From: a virus
Strand: one strand, 5' to 3'
DNA length: 63,410 nucleotides
IMG/VR virus record: IMGVR_UViG_3300010375_000021
Coordinates: 1 to 63,410 of that record
The notes below the pieces were generated by a model that ran no database searches, was not told the DNA's origin, and saw only the letters and a program-made list of their open reading frames with translations. The position numbers were made by a program, and so were the translations under genes. Shown in pieces: positions 25,134-32,990 of this stretch. The first letter of the stretch is position 1. Each line of letters opens with the position of its first letter.

Positions 25134-25622
25134 TTAACTCGCTCGTCTCATCGGGATAAACCCGAACCCGGTCTCTTCAACACTATGCCCGCTCGGTTGG
25201 AGCGGAGCACTTGCCCGGCGCTCCCTCTCCAGAATGGCATACTCTTGCTTGATAATCTCTTCAGTTTGCTGCTCACCGCTGAACTCATCCTCGACATGTA
25301 CCTCAATTTCACCGACCAGCACTGGGGCAAGCGCGATTGCCTCACACATCTCTTCAATGCGCTTCTCTTCGGCTGCCAGTGCCAACTTCACATGTCCACA
25401 AGTCTTGCGGTAGGAGAAGCCTGTGCAAGTCTCGTTATCGTCGGCGTGACAGCACCCGGTGGCTTTGCCATCGACGATCGTCACGTGGTGGATTTTCTCT
25501 TCGCCTTTGATCACATAGACGATTGCGTTGATCTGCTTGAAAGCAACGCGGGCGATTAACACGGGCAATGGCTTCTCAGCTTTGGCTTTGCGGCTCTTGC
25601 GCTCTTTGGTGGCTACTGGCAT
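25134..25622 (-). CDS. First gene of the leftward early operon, possible SWIM-type zinc protein
   Basis: The 162-residue protein has a basic N-terminus (TKERKSRKAKAEKP) and a middle region with paired Cys (ATGCCHADDNETCTGF) ending in TCGHVKLALAAEE, which fits a C-x-C...C-x-H SWIM-like or similar zinc site. The C-terminus is acidic then basic. It is the first gene driven by the leftward promoter at 25657-25685, which suggests an early or regulatory role. Confidence 0.6.
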   Translation of the reverse strand: MPVATKERKSRKAKAEKPLPVLIARVAFKQINAIVYVIKGEEKIHHVTIVDGKATGCCHADDNETCTGFSYRKTCGHVKLALAAEEKRIEEMCEAIALAPVLVGEIEVHVEDEFSGEQQTEEIIKQEYAILERERRASAPLQPSGHSVEETGFGFIPMRRAS

Positions 25623-25656
25623 TGTATTGACTCCTTGTTCTTTCTTCTATGTTTTA

Positions 25657-25736
25657 ATTATAACACGATGTCGTGTCAAAGTCAAGCTTTTTTGACACAT
25701 TTTAGACTTGACAACGAATTTACGTCGTGTTATAGT
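25657..25736. promoter_or_regulatory. Divergent promoter pair with operators (switch 1)
   Basis: Leftward: -10 TATAAT (plus coordinates 25657-25662) and -35 TTGACT (25680-25685), spacer 17. Rightward: TTGACA (25708-25713), spacer 17, TATAGT (25731-25736). The leftward spacer contains the palindrome ACACGA-TG-TCGTGT (25663-25676). The rightward spacer ends with the half site ACGTCGTGT. A repressor bound there would block both. The small gene at 25767 is the natural candidate. Confidence 0.85.
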
Positions 25737-25766
25737 TGTGTCATAACCTACTAGGAGGTGAAACAA

Positions 25767-26078
25767 GTGCCGGTCCTATACACGGCAAAAGAAATACAGG
25801 AGGTGCTGAGAGAGTTGCGCATTAAACCCAAAGACGGCAAAGTCAATGGGAGAGAAGCGGCTCAGATCCTTACTTGGAGAGCGAAGCAAGAACGGGATAT
25901 AGAACATATATATCTCGATTCGGCAATCAGGAGTCATGTTAAATATGGAAATCTCAAGGTTGCTGAGCAGGTGAACTCAAGATTTAACCTGTATCGAGTG
26001 GAAGATATCTTCGATCTAAATCTTTCTCCAAGAAAAGGCATCACTTCTCAGGAGGATGGCGCCAAAAAAGCCGCTTAG
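25767..26078 (+). CDS. Candidate regulator of switch 1
   Basis: GTG 25767 lies eight bases after AGGAGG; an earlier GTG at 25758 is too close to it. The 103-residue product contains GKVNGREAAQILTWRAKQE and then HVKYGNLKVAEQVNSRFNLY followed by RVEDIFDLNL, which reads like a MerR/excisionase-type winged HTH. It is the first rightward gene from the divergent promoters and probably an operator-binding repressor or activator. Confidence 0.65.
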   Translation: MPVLYTAKEIQEVLRELRIKPKDGKVNGREAAQILTWRAKQERDIEHIYLDSAIRSHVKYGNLKVAEQVNSRFNLYRVEDIFDLNLSPRKGITSQEDGAKKAA

Positions 26079-26082
26079 GCCA

Positions 26083-26118
26083 GGCCTGTTCACTCCGCTT
26101 CCAACGTGCGAACAGGCC
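26083..26118 (+). terminator. Hairpin terminator after the switch 1 regulator
   Basis: GGCCTGTTC (26083-26091) pairs with GAACAGGCC (26110-26118), followed by CCCACCTTTTATT. It could limit rightward transcription before IscB. A similar arrangement follows the switch 2 regulator at 35480-35530, and both start after the shared bases GCTTAGGCC. Confidence 0.65.
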
Positions 26119-26149
26119 AGTCCCACCTTTTATTATAACATTGATTAAG

Positions 26150-26414
26150 CACAGATGTGTGTTCTTTGACTCCTTCGCGTTTCATGGTCTGGAAGCCGTT
26201 CACAGTCAACAGCTAAAGCAACTGGGACCAGACTCAGCTCTTCGAGGGCTACGTTAGAAGCGAATACATAGGTACATCCGAGTGCGACGCCAGCTCGGAT
26301 CTCTACGGTGTAACATTAAACAGGTGAAGCGACCGGACGAAGCCAGTGTGTTGCACATTAAACCGCTTACTAACCTTGTCGAGGCGAACCTTACCCTAGC
26401 AATAGGAGGCTCAA
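26150..26414 (+). ncRNA. IscB-associated omega-RNA (HEARO type)
   Basis: The 330 bases between the regulator and IscB hold no gene. They contain paired segments GTCTGG/CCAGAC (26187-26192 with 26228-26233) and ATCCGAG/CTCGGAT (26276-26282 with 26294-26300), the repeated CATTAAAC around GTGTAAC and GTGTTGC, and a Shine-Dalgarno AGGAGG just before the IscB start. HEARO RNAs lie directly upstream of iscB and act as its guide-scaffold. The guide would be about 16 bases at the 5' end, outside the element. The exact 5' boundary is not visible. Confidence 0.7.
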
Positions 26415-27701
26415 TTGAGCAACGTTTTTGTCCTTGATGCTAATAAGCAAATTTTGAATCCTGTCCATCCTGGAGGGGCTCGTCGTTTGCTCTCATCAGG
26501 TAAAGCGTCTGTATTCAAACGTTACCCTTTTACAATTATCCTCAAACAGTCCGTAGAAAAGCCAGATATACGACCACTCAGAATCAAGATAGATCCTGGG
26601 AGCAAAACGACAGGAATCGCAATAACGAATGATGCAAGTGGAGATGTGATCTTTGCTGCCGAATTAACCCATAGGGGACAATCTATCAAGCTTGCGATAG
26701 ATAATCGCACGGTCGTGAGGCGCTCGAGGCGTCAGAGGAATACAAGATATCGCAAGCCTCGCTTTCTTAACAGGAGAAAACGTAATGGATGGTTAGCGCC
26801 ATCCTTAGAGAGCAGGCTGTCCAATATCATAACCTGGGTTAGTCGGTTAAAGAGACTAACGCCGATCACTGCTCTTTCTCTGGAATTAGTAAAATTCGAT
26901 TTCCAGAAAATGGACAATCCTGAAATCGGTGGAGTGGAGTATCAACAGGGCGTATTAGCAGGCTATGAGGTGAGAGAGTACCTGCTGGAAAAATGGGGAC
27001 GTACATGTGCCTATTGCGGGGCACGGGATATTCCATTGCAAGTAGAACATATTCAACCCAAAGCCAGAGGAGGTACTGACCGAGTCAGCAACCTCTGTTT
27101 AGCCTGTGAACCATGCAATAACGCCAAAGGAAAACAAGATGTAAAAGTATTCCTGTCGAACAAGCCAGAGTCACTAATGCATATTCTCTCACAAGCAAAA
27201 GCACCATTAAAAGATGCTAGTGCCGTCAATTCGACCCGTTGGGCGCTTTTCAATCGCCTTAAGGCGTTAGGCTTACCTGTTGAATGCGGGTCTGGAGGGC
27301 GCACGAAGTTCAATCGGGTGTCCAGGGGGCTATCAAAGAAGCATTGGATTGACGCGGTTTGTGTAGGTAAAAGCACCCCTGGACACGTCAAGGTTGCTCA
27401 TGTTGTCCCTCTGCTTATTACCGCCAAAGGACATGGCCACAGGCGAATGTGCCACACCAATAAGTACGGATTTCCCAAGCAGCACAGACAGCGCCACAAG
27501 CAGTACTTTGGCTTTCAGACAGGAGACATGGTGAAGGTGACTATTCCACGCGGTAAATATGCAGGGGTATATGTCACAAGAATAACTGTGAGATCGCGCG
27601 GCGCTTTCGAATCACGTTTAAATGGACGGAATGTCTCGTTCAATCACAAACATTGTACTGCTCTTCATCATGGCGACGGTTACCAGTATGCTTACAAGTA
27701 G
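26415..27701 (+). CDS. iscB: IscB RNA-guided nuclease
   Basis: The 428-residue protein starts at TTG 26415, five bases after AGGAGG. It has the PLMP-type N-terminus (VFVLDANKQILNPVHPGGAR), RuvC-I with D60 (IKIDPGSKTTGIAI), an Arg-rich bridge helix near residues 102-123, RuvC-II with E157 (ALSLELVKF) and YQQGVLAGYEVREYLLEKWG. An HNH domain follows with CAYC, EH at 211-212 and CLACEPC. RuvC-III has H310 and D313, and the C-terminus ends FGFQTGDMVKV-type. All catalytic residues appear present. It would cut DNA guided by the upstream omega-RNA. No transposase (TnpA) is adjacent. Confidence 0.93.
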   Translation: MSNVFVLDANKQILNPVHPGGARRLLSSGKASVFKRYPFTIILKQSVEKPDIRPLRIKIDPGSKTTGIAITNDASGDVIFAAELTHRGQSIKLAIDNRTVVRRSRRQRNTRYRKPRFLNRRKRNGWLAPSLESRLSNIITWVSRLKRLTPITALSLELVKFDFQKMDNPEIGGVEYQQGVLAGYEVREYLLEKWGRTCAYCGARDIPLQVEHIQPKARGGTDRVSNLCLACEPCNNAKGKQDVKVFLSNKPESLMHILSQAKAPLKDASAVNSTRWALFNRLKALGLPVECGSGGRTKFNRVSRGLSKKHWIDAVCVGKSTPGHVKVAHVVPLLITAKGHGHRRMCHTNKYGFPKQHRQRHKQYFGFQTGDMVKVTIPRGKYAGVYVTRITVRSRGAFESRLNGRNVSFNHKHCTALHHGDGYQYAYK

Positions 27702-27716
27702 TAAAGGAGAGGATAC

Positions 27717-28061
27717 ATGGCAGATGAGTTGACCACAGAGCAGCGCTTAACCGCGTTAGAGCAACAATTTTCTGAGTTCAAACGGGACGCAGCCGCTCGG
27801 CAGACAGAGCAAGAGACACTCGACGCGGCTCTGCTTGCCCGGATTGATAGCTTTCTCGCATCCCAAGCCAGACAGGAGCGCTCGCAACTGACCATCTATC
27901 AGCAAACGATGGCAGCACACAAGGAGCACGATCGGGACCTTGCCGCCTTAAAAAAAGATGTTGCTGAGGTCTTCGCCAACCATAAGCAAGCGCTTGATGA
28001 GTTGCTGGCAGGGCAAGCACAGATTATCGCTCTTCTTACAGGGCAGAAGCGGAACGATTAG
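27717..28061 (+). CDS. Hypothetical coiled-coil protein
   Basis: A 114-residue acidic helical protein (TTEQRLTALEQQFSEFKRDA, ALKKDVAEVFANHKQALDEL) with a likely long coiled coil. Its ribosome site AAAGGAGAGG lies right after the iscB stop. It resembles small tail or lysis-region coiled coils but lies in the accessory region. Function unknown. Confidence 0.6.
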   Translation: MADELTTEQRLTALEQQFSEFKRDAAARQTEQETLDAALLARIDSFLASQARQERSQLTIYQQTMAAHKEHDRDLAALKKDVAEVFANHKQALDELLAGQAQIIALLTGQKRND

Positions 28062-28069
28062 GAGGTCGT

Positions 28070-28291
28070 ATGGAAGCGTTAACCGCAGAGCGTGTCATTA
28101 AAATATTCCTCGCCAATGCACCGATTGAGTGGCAGGCCTATGCGGCGCACCTCGTAACGCAACGCGAGAAAGATCCCGATACAGATGATTGGGATATCAG
28201 AGTGAATGATGAAAGTGTCGGGACTGTACGTCGATTAGGACAAAGAATCTATGTAGCATTCACTCGCTATCCGAGAGAGGTTGGTCTATAA
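28070..28291 (+). CDS. Hypothetical 73-residue protein
   Basis: Starts MEALTAERVIKIFLANAPIE with AGGAGG upstream and ends with strand-type RRLGQRIYVAFTRYPREV. Ten bases separate it from the regulator gene downstream. No recognised family. Confidence 0.6.
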   Translation: MEALTAERVIKIFLANAPIEWQAYAAHLVTQREKDPDTDDWDIRVNDESVGTVRRLGQRIYVAFTRYPREVGL

Positions 28292-28301
28292 GGGGTGTAT
28301 C

Positions 28302-29447
28302 ATGGGCAAGAACGAACACCTGATCCAAGCACGAAAATTGCGCGGGTGGTCACAGCAACGGGTTGCCTCTGAGGTTGGGACGGATGAGAAGCGCGTATCT
28401 GCCTGGGAACGTGGCGACAATCTACCAGCCGCGCATTTTCAAGAGAAATTGTGCGCATTATTTGGCAAGAATGCCGAAGATCTTGGCTTTTTAGCGCGTT
28501 CGATTATCGTCGTTAGTTCGTTCACGATGGGAGATGCTATGAGCGAGAGCCTGGACCAGGCCGAAAGTATCATCGAATTAGCCTGGGAGACATGGTTCGC
28601 CTCACGACCACAGCAGGCGCAATCGGCAGTACTCAAGATACTGCCACGACTTGAACACATCAGACATTCAACCGCAGCACACCTTTACACTCTCAGAGCA
28701 CAATACCTTACGATCCGCGCCTATGGGCTACTAGGGGCCATCTACCTGGATAAAATGGAGAATGATATCTCGCTCTACCACTACAGCGAAGCGCTCAGGA
28801 TTGCCGATGAAATCCACGACATAGACCAGGCCGTGACGTGCCTTGCCCTGATCGGTGATGTGCTCAGGAGAAAAGACAATAAGATTGAGGCCATTAGCCG
28901 GATGGAGCTGGCTAGGGAGCAAGCCACGCTACACCAGGCTGAGCGAGCCACACGCGGACACATTCTCCAGTTGCTCGCGTATACCTACGCCGATACTGGC
29001 CATGCACATGAGTTTGAGTCCACGATCAAAGAGGCGGTAGACCTGCTAGGGCATTCTGGTGAGGGACTGGACACCGCACAAAAGGAGTTCATCCCGTTCG
29101 AACTCTATGAAATTTGGGGCAAAGCCAAGCGGGATCTTGGCTCGCCACTGGAAGCAATCACGTACCTGGACCTGGCTGAAAAGTCCCTGACCAACCAGAT
29201 TGTTACGCCACGCTGGTATGCGCTCTTAAAGATCAGCAAGGCGCAAGCGCTCTGTGACGCAGGCGATTTGGAGAATGGCATCGAACTGGCAGAGAATGGC
29301 TTTAAAATGGCGCATGCCTGCCAGTCGCCACGGCAGATGAATCGCGTGCGTAAACTAGCAAGAAAACTGGAGAGCAACGGATACCGGGAAGATCGACACG
29401 TCAAGGACTTGAAAGAACTGCTCTATGAGTACACCCTACCCTCTTGA
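28302..29447 (+). CDS. XRE-type HTH regulator with helical repeats (host-like)
   Basis: Start at ATG 28302. The 381-residue protein has an N-terminal XRE HTH (LIQARKLRGWSQQRVASEVG, TDEKRVSAWERGDNLP) followed by KLCALFGKNAEDLGFL and a long helical-repeat body with TPR-like pairs. This architecture is one I remember as very frequent in Ktedonobacteria genomes. It may regulate prophage or host genes. It supports a Chloroflexota host. Confidence 0.75.
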   Translation: MGKNEHLIQARKLRGWSQQRVASEVGTDEKRVSAWERGDNLPAAHFQEKLCALFGKNAEDLGFLARSIIVVSSFTMGDAMSESLDQAESIIELAWETWFASRPQQAQSAVLKILPRLEHIRHSTAAHLYTLRAQYLTIRAYGLLGAIYLDKMENDISLYHYSEALRIADEIHDIDQAVTCLALIGDVLRRKDNKIEAISRMELAREQATLHQAERATRGHILQLLAYTYADTGHAHEFESTIKEAVDLLGHSGEGLDTAQKEFIPFELYEIWGKAKRDLGSPLEAITYLDLAEKSLTNQIVTPRWYALLKISKAQALCDAGDLENGIELAENGFKMAHACQSPRQMNRVRKLARKLESNGYREDRHVKDLKELLYEYTLPS

Positions 29448-29706
29448 TAGGGGGTAGATCACGAAGAGATAGGGGGTTGCTACGGTTCTTTAAAGGCGAG
29501 AAAACGAGCATACTTGAAACAAGCACTCCGGTGTGGTGATGCAAGGAGAGATGGTCCCTAAGGTACGCACCGGAGTTCGCTTCCTCTTAACTACATGAAA
29601 TACCTGTCATGACTGATTGTCAGTCAGTTACACAAGTGGTAAAAAGATACACGATTTATCGTTTTATTTGTGGGCGAAATAACCATTGCAAGCAAGCGGT
29701 GTTTGC

Positions 29707-29774
29707 GGATACGATTGGTGTAGACTACCAGGACAACCTTACCCGCGGGTAAGTGGTAGCCCTCAATCGTATCC
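29707..29774. repeat. Three-level nested palindrome
   Basis: GGATACGATTG (29707-29717) pairs with CAATCGTATCC (29764-29774). CTACCA (29725-29730) pairs with TGGTAG (29754-29759). TTACCCGCGGGTAA (29739-29752) is itself a perfect palindrome. Such symmetry suits a replication origin, a protein site or an RNA stem. Confidence 0.8.
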
Positions 29775-30092
29775 ACTCGATAGACACAAAAGGGGTTTTC
29801 CGTAGACAGGAGTGTGGCACCTGTCCATTTCACGCAGTATGCTAGCGCATAGCGCCCACTTTTTTCTTTTCATTTGCTTCTGGAGGACTCGCTTCTGAAA
29901 GAAGCCACCCGTTCTCATTCTTGCTGCCATTCGGGCAGAAATACCCTCTCAGGTCGTGTTGTCCCGACTCTGTCTGTGACGAGAGGAGGTGAGAGTCATG
30001 AGAGCGAGGGCACCCGCTCACGGATTACGATAGGTGCTGGAACAATCGAGCAAAGTCTTCTGAACAATCACTTTGCTGACAATCTGGAGCGT

Positions 30093-30110
30093 AAGTCAAC
30101 CGGTTGACTT
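30093..30110. promoter_or_regulatory. Perfect 18-base palindrome
   Basis: AAGTCAACCGGTTGACTT is fully self-complementary. It lies 86 bases before the small basic gene at 30196. Length and symmetry fit the operator of a dimeric repressor. Confidence 0.65.
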
Positions 30111-30195
30111 CCCTTATCTTATCACGGAAACTCAATTCTCAACATGTTATTTGCCCGGACAGTATCACGTGTCTTTCTAAAGAAAGAGATCGAGC

Positions 30196-30372
30196 ATGCT
30201 CAGCAAAAAACCAAAGAAGTATGCAGCCAAACGAAAAGAGTTCTTACGAAGTAAAGAAAAGAACGCCAGCAAAACAGACAAGGTAACAGAGTCTGGGGCT
30301 GCCGAATCGAACTCCGTTATGAACATCCACGATCGCAAAGGTGGCCGTTCACGCAAGGCACGTCGAGGATAA
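30196..30372 (+). CDS. Small basic protein (58 residues)
   Basis: ATG 30196 with an upstream AGAAAGAGA encodes MLSKKPKKYAAKRKEFLRSK, then a Ser/Thr/Glu middle and an Arg/Lys/Gly tail (DRKGGRSRKARRG). The strong positive charge suggests DNA or RNA binding. No recognised family. Confidence 0.55.
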   Translation: MLSKKPKKYAAKRKEFLRSKEKNASKTDKVTESGAAESNSVMNIHDRKGGRSRKARRG

Positions 30373-30552
30373 CTTATTTTACCGTCAAACTCTTCACATC
30401 TATCTCCTTGACTGGAGATGTAGTTCTTTCAACAATTGCATAGTGTGCTCTCATCCAATCGAAAGAGCGGATCTTATCCTCTACCGGCATGACTGTTGCT
30501 AAATCTGAGCCCTATGTTCAACGGGCCAGCGGGGAAGAGCCACCCTTTATTT

Positions 30553-30774
30553 CTACTCATCTGGGACTGATTCAATGAGTTCGGATGCATCAACACCGAG
30601 CGCTCTGGCTATCCGATCAAGGACCACCAGGGTAAGGTTAATGTCATCAGTTGTTGCACCTGGTCGCATTAACTCACGGAGTCGATCTGCATTCACCTCT
30701 GCCAGGTGGGTCAGCTTTGTTTGCGTGACGCCCTTTCTCGTAGCTATCTCGCTGATCCGGTATCTAATCGCCAT
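30553..30774 (-). CDS. Small XRE-family repressor
   Basis: The 73-residue product is a single HTH_XRE domain (YRISEIATRKGVTQTKLTHL, NADRLRELMRPG, VLDRIARALGVDASELIESV), like short Cro/CI-type regulators. It is transcribed leftward from a region with two inverted repeats (30822-30852), probable operators. It may take part in lysogeny control. Confidence 0.8.
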   Translation of the reverse strand: MAIRYRISEIATRKGVTQTKLTHLAEVNADRLRELMRPGATTDDINLTLVVLDRIARALGVDASELIESVPDE

Positions 30775-30821
30775 CCTACAAGCCTTTAGGCCAGTATAGA
30801 GATAGCTGTGAGGATTGAGCA

Positions 30822-30852
30822 GTACTGAACTAGGAGTACACAGTATTGTGTA
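30822..30852. promoter_or_regulatory. Inverted repeats upstream of the XRE repressor
   Basis: GTACT (30822-30826) and AGTAC (30835-30839) form one inverted repeat; TACACA (30837-30842) and TGTGTA (30847-30852) form a second that overlaps it. They lie 48-78 bases before the repressor start. Confidence 0.5.
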
Positions 30853-30945
30853 TAGCCCATTTGGTAATCAGTATGCTACAATGCCCCTGGCGCCAATTGT
30901 GGCGCTATCCATTCAATAGAAACCCACAGACTACGGCAAATTGTT

Positions 30946-30985
30946 GCAAAGAGAGACATCGCAGGGCATTGATGTCTCTCTTTGC
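30946..30985. terminator. 15-base perfect stem-loop
   Basis: GCAAAGAGAGACATC (30946-30960) pairs perfectly with GATGTCTCTCTTTGC (30971-30985) around a 10-base loop. It lies between divergently oriented or unrelated units and may act as a two-way terminator. No long T run follows. Confidence 0.55.
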
Positions 30986-31096
30986 ATTCAGTGATAGAAT
31001 ATGGTTGCCAAGCTCGTTGGGGTTTTTCGCTTGGTTGCACTATCGCGTTATCGGAGCCGTACCCCTACACACCCTTTACGGCTCCGATCCCCTTCG

Positions 31097-31771
31097 CTAT
31101 ACACTGAGCTCCCACGTCACCAACTCGTTAGACAGGAGATCTGGGGTAAACTCCAGCCTGAACTTCTTGAGACTCTTCGGCACTTCATAAACCAGTGTGC
31201 CTTTGATCGATGACCCGGCGTTGACATCACCATCGGGGCTAGTGGGCGCATCCGAAACAAAGGTGATGCTGTACTCCTGTCCATCTTCATCGCGCATTTT
31301 CCAAGAAAGCAGACTGGACGCTGTCTTTTTCTCGCTGGCAATGTTCTTCTCGCTGACCGAGATTTCCAGGAAGATATTCCCAGATTTCAGCGTATCGAAC
31401 TCACCCCCTTTGGATGTCTTCACACTGTTGACTTTCACTTCCCAGTCCCCGGACGTGACCACATCTCCTATCTTGAATGTCTTCGGAGCGGCGCTGGTCG
31501 GTGTAACATTGGCCTGCGTGGGAACGGTGGTTCCCGCTGTTCCGTTATTTGTGTTCGTTGTAGGCGCTCCCACACGGGAAGCAGCAATACACGCGAACAG
31601 CACGATCAGGACAATCCCAAACGACACGAGAAACGCCCAGAGTGGTGGTCTCTTCTTCTTTGCTGGTGGCGGCGGCGGTGGTTGCCATCCGGGCGGTTGT
31701 GGTTGATAATCGGGATACGATTGCTGCTGATACGGTGGTGGTGCTTGATTCGATGAATCGGGTTGTTGCAT
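31097..31771 (-). CDS. Membrane-anchored DUF4352-type protein
   Basis: Start chosen at ATG 31771. The 224-residue protein has a Pro/Gln-rich cytoplasmic start, a membrane segment near residues 50-70 (FLVSFGIVLIVLFACIAAS), a Thr/Asn/Pro linker and a beta domain (KIGDVVTSGDWEVKVNSVKT, then IFLEISVSEKN). This fits the DUF4352/telokin-like family of surface proteins. It stands alone on the minus strand, as lysogenic conversion genes often do. It may alter the host surface or block superinfection. Confidence 0.7.
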   Translation of the reverse strand: MQQPDSSNQAPPPYQQQSYPDYQPQPPGWQPPPPPPAKKKRPPLWAFLVSFGIVLIVLFACIAASRVGAPTTNTNNGTAGTTVPTQANVTPTSAAPKTFKIGDVVTSGDWEVKVNSVKTSKGGEFDTLKSGNIFLEISVSEKNIASEKKTASSLLSWKMRDEDGQEYSITFVSDAPTSPDGDVNAGSSIKGTLVYEVPKSLKKFRLEFTPDLLSNELVTWELSV

Positions 31772-31911
31772 GAGTTTCTCTTTTCTTTGGAAAAGCATAA
31801 AAACAACAATGAGGAGTGGAACCACTCTTAGCACGTAGCAACAGTGCATTTGGATATTTAATGAGCGTTATACAAGAATTAGAGAACACAAATTTAAAGG
31901 AGTCACGACTG

Positions 31912-32229
31912 ATGTATACTATTAAGCTTATCAATTCAAAAGGCAACATGGAAGGCCTAGCTATGGCTTCAAATGAAAAAATCATCGAAGATTTGCAAGT
32001 CTACCTGCAAGGGCTCCAGCAGAAACCCAAGGGAGCAAGGATCGAGATAGTTCACGAGGAAGAGGGCACTGATACGTCCGATCTTTCCAAACAGATCAAA
32101 ACTGATGCACTGGCCCGTATTGATGCGCTGAACGAGCAATCCGAGTCATACGGTGAATATCGCATGGTTCAGTTCTTTGAGGAGGATATAGCCTTGCTGC
32201 GCGCAGCGATAACCGGGAACCCGTCATGA
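31912..32229 (+). CDS. Hypothetical protein
   Basis: Start chosen at ATG 31912, nine bases after AGGAG. The 105-residue product MYTIKLINSKGNMEGLAMAS has an alpha-beta start and a helical acidic end. It overlaps the next gene by four bases (ATGA). No recognised family. Confidence 0.55.
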   Translation: MYTIKLINSKGNMEGLAMASNEKIIEDLQVYLQGLQQKPKGARIEIVHEEEGTDTSDLSKQIKTDALARIDALNEQSESYGEYRMVQFFEEDIALLRAAITGNPS

Positions 32230-32432
32230 ACGAGGCGGCGCAAGAAGTAAATCCGAAGCCTCATAAAAGTAAGAGAGTCACTTTCATTCCAATCAGGCGA
32301 GACTACTACACGTTCGGATTTGAGTTCGTCTACGATCCGCACTATTGGATCAGGTGGTCTGTAAAGTTTGGAACACGCGTCTGGACTTGGGAGTATGACT
32401 TGCTCTATAAACTCAAGGAGCAAGAGCCGTGA
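32226..32432 (+). CDS. Hypothetical 68-residue protein
   Basis: Basic start (NPKPHKSKRVTFIPIRRDYY) and aromatic-rich middle (FEFVYDPHYWIRWSVKFGT). It overlaps genes on both sides by four bases. Unknown role. Confidence 0.55.
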   Translation: MNEAAQEVNPKPHKSKRVTFIPIRRDYYTFGFEFVYDPHYWIRWSVKFGTRVWTWEYDLLYKLKEQEP

Positions 32433-32545
32433 TTATCGTCCTGACCGTCCTCAACGAGGGCAAGAGTGACCCGGAACCGGGAGACGACGATGGAACCAAT
32501 GAGGATATAGATACAAGAGGAATTAGATGTATAGCAAGCAAATAG
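32429..32545 (+). CDS. Small 38-residue ORF
   Basis: GTG 32429 overlaps the previous stop (GTGA), with AGGAG eight bases upstream. It encodes MIIVLTVLNEGKSDPEPGDD and continues acidic to the stop. The coupling supports translation. Function unknown. Confidence 0.45.
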   Translation: MIIVLTVLNEGKSDPEPGDDDGTNEDIDTRGIRCIASK

Positions 32546-32553
32546 GGCATATC

Positions 32554-32700
32554 ATGAAAGCTGATGTAACAATCGTCCTAATCCTTATCATCGTCATTAC
32601 TTTTCTCACCTGGCTTCTTACAACGCTCCCAAACTTGCTTGCAGGCCTTATCATTGGATTAGCAGTGTATTGCCTTATTCGTCAGAGAGGAGCCAGATAG
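32554..32700 (+). CDS. Two-pass small membrane protein (48 residues)
   Basis: ATG 32554 encodes MKADVTIVLILIIVITFLTW, a PNLLAG turn and a second hydrophobic segment (LIIGLAVYCLI), ending RQRGAR. The second stop base overlaps the next GTG (TAGTG). It could be a holin-like or membrane-modifying peptide. No clear ribosome site. Confidence 0.5.
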   Translation: MKADVTIVLILIIVITFLTWLLTTLPNLLAGLIIGLAVYCLIRQRGAR

Positions 32701-32990
32701 TGGGCGAATTTTACCCCACGCGGGACGAAGAACAAGAGATGCTCAATGAGTTGTGGGCTGCCGATCCTGAATTTTACAACTACGCGAAGAATGCCAGGTA
32801 CGAGATTACCGCAGAGCAAGCATTGGCAGCACAGCAGGCCCTCATTACCATGCTAGAGGGCAAGTACTGCATTCATTGCCGAGCGCCCATTGAGCGTAAA
32901 GAGCAGGTCGGCAGGTGTGTCTATGCGCGGCCTTGTGGGCATCGGCAGTATCAGGGCGAAGTCAACCTGGGAACCGAGCAAAAGTCGTGA
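32700..32990 (+). CDS. Hypothetical zinc-binding-type protein
   Basis: GTG 32700 overlaps the previous stop. The 96-residue product MGEFYPTRDEEQEMLNELWA has an acidic helical start and, at the end, CIHCRAP then CVYARPCGH, a C-x2-C...C...C-x-H zinc pattern. It overlaps the next gene by four bases. Confidence 0.55.
   Translation: MGEFYPTRDEEQEMLNELWAADPEFYNYAKNARYEITAEQALAAQQALITMLEGKYCIHCRAPIERKEQVGRCVYARPCGHRQYQGEVNLGTEQKS

Larger units (their letters stand above)
29448..30195. other. Long non-coding-looking interval with much secondary structure
   Basis: About 750 bases without a convincing gene. A minus frame of 69 codons (29624-29833) spans the nested palindrome and lacks a ribosome site. 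Present are an inverted repeat ACTCCGGTG/CACCGGAGT (29525-29575 region), the nested palindrome at 29707-29774, several short hairpins between 29890 and 30060, and an 18-base palindrome at 30093-30110. Confidence 0.55.

Noticed and set aside
29624-29833. A minus frame of 69 codons across the nested palindrome
   Set aside because: No ribosome binding site, overlaps strong inverted repeats, and no recognised family; kept only as part of the interval description.
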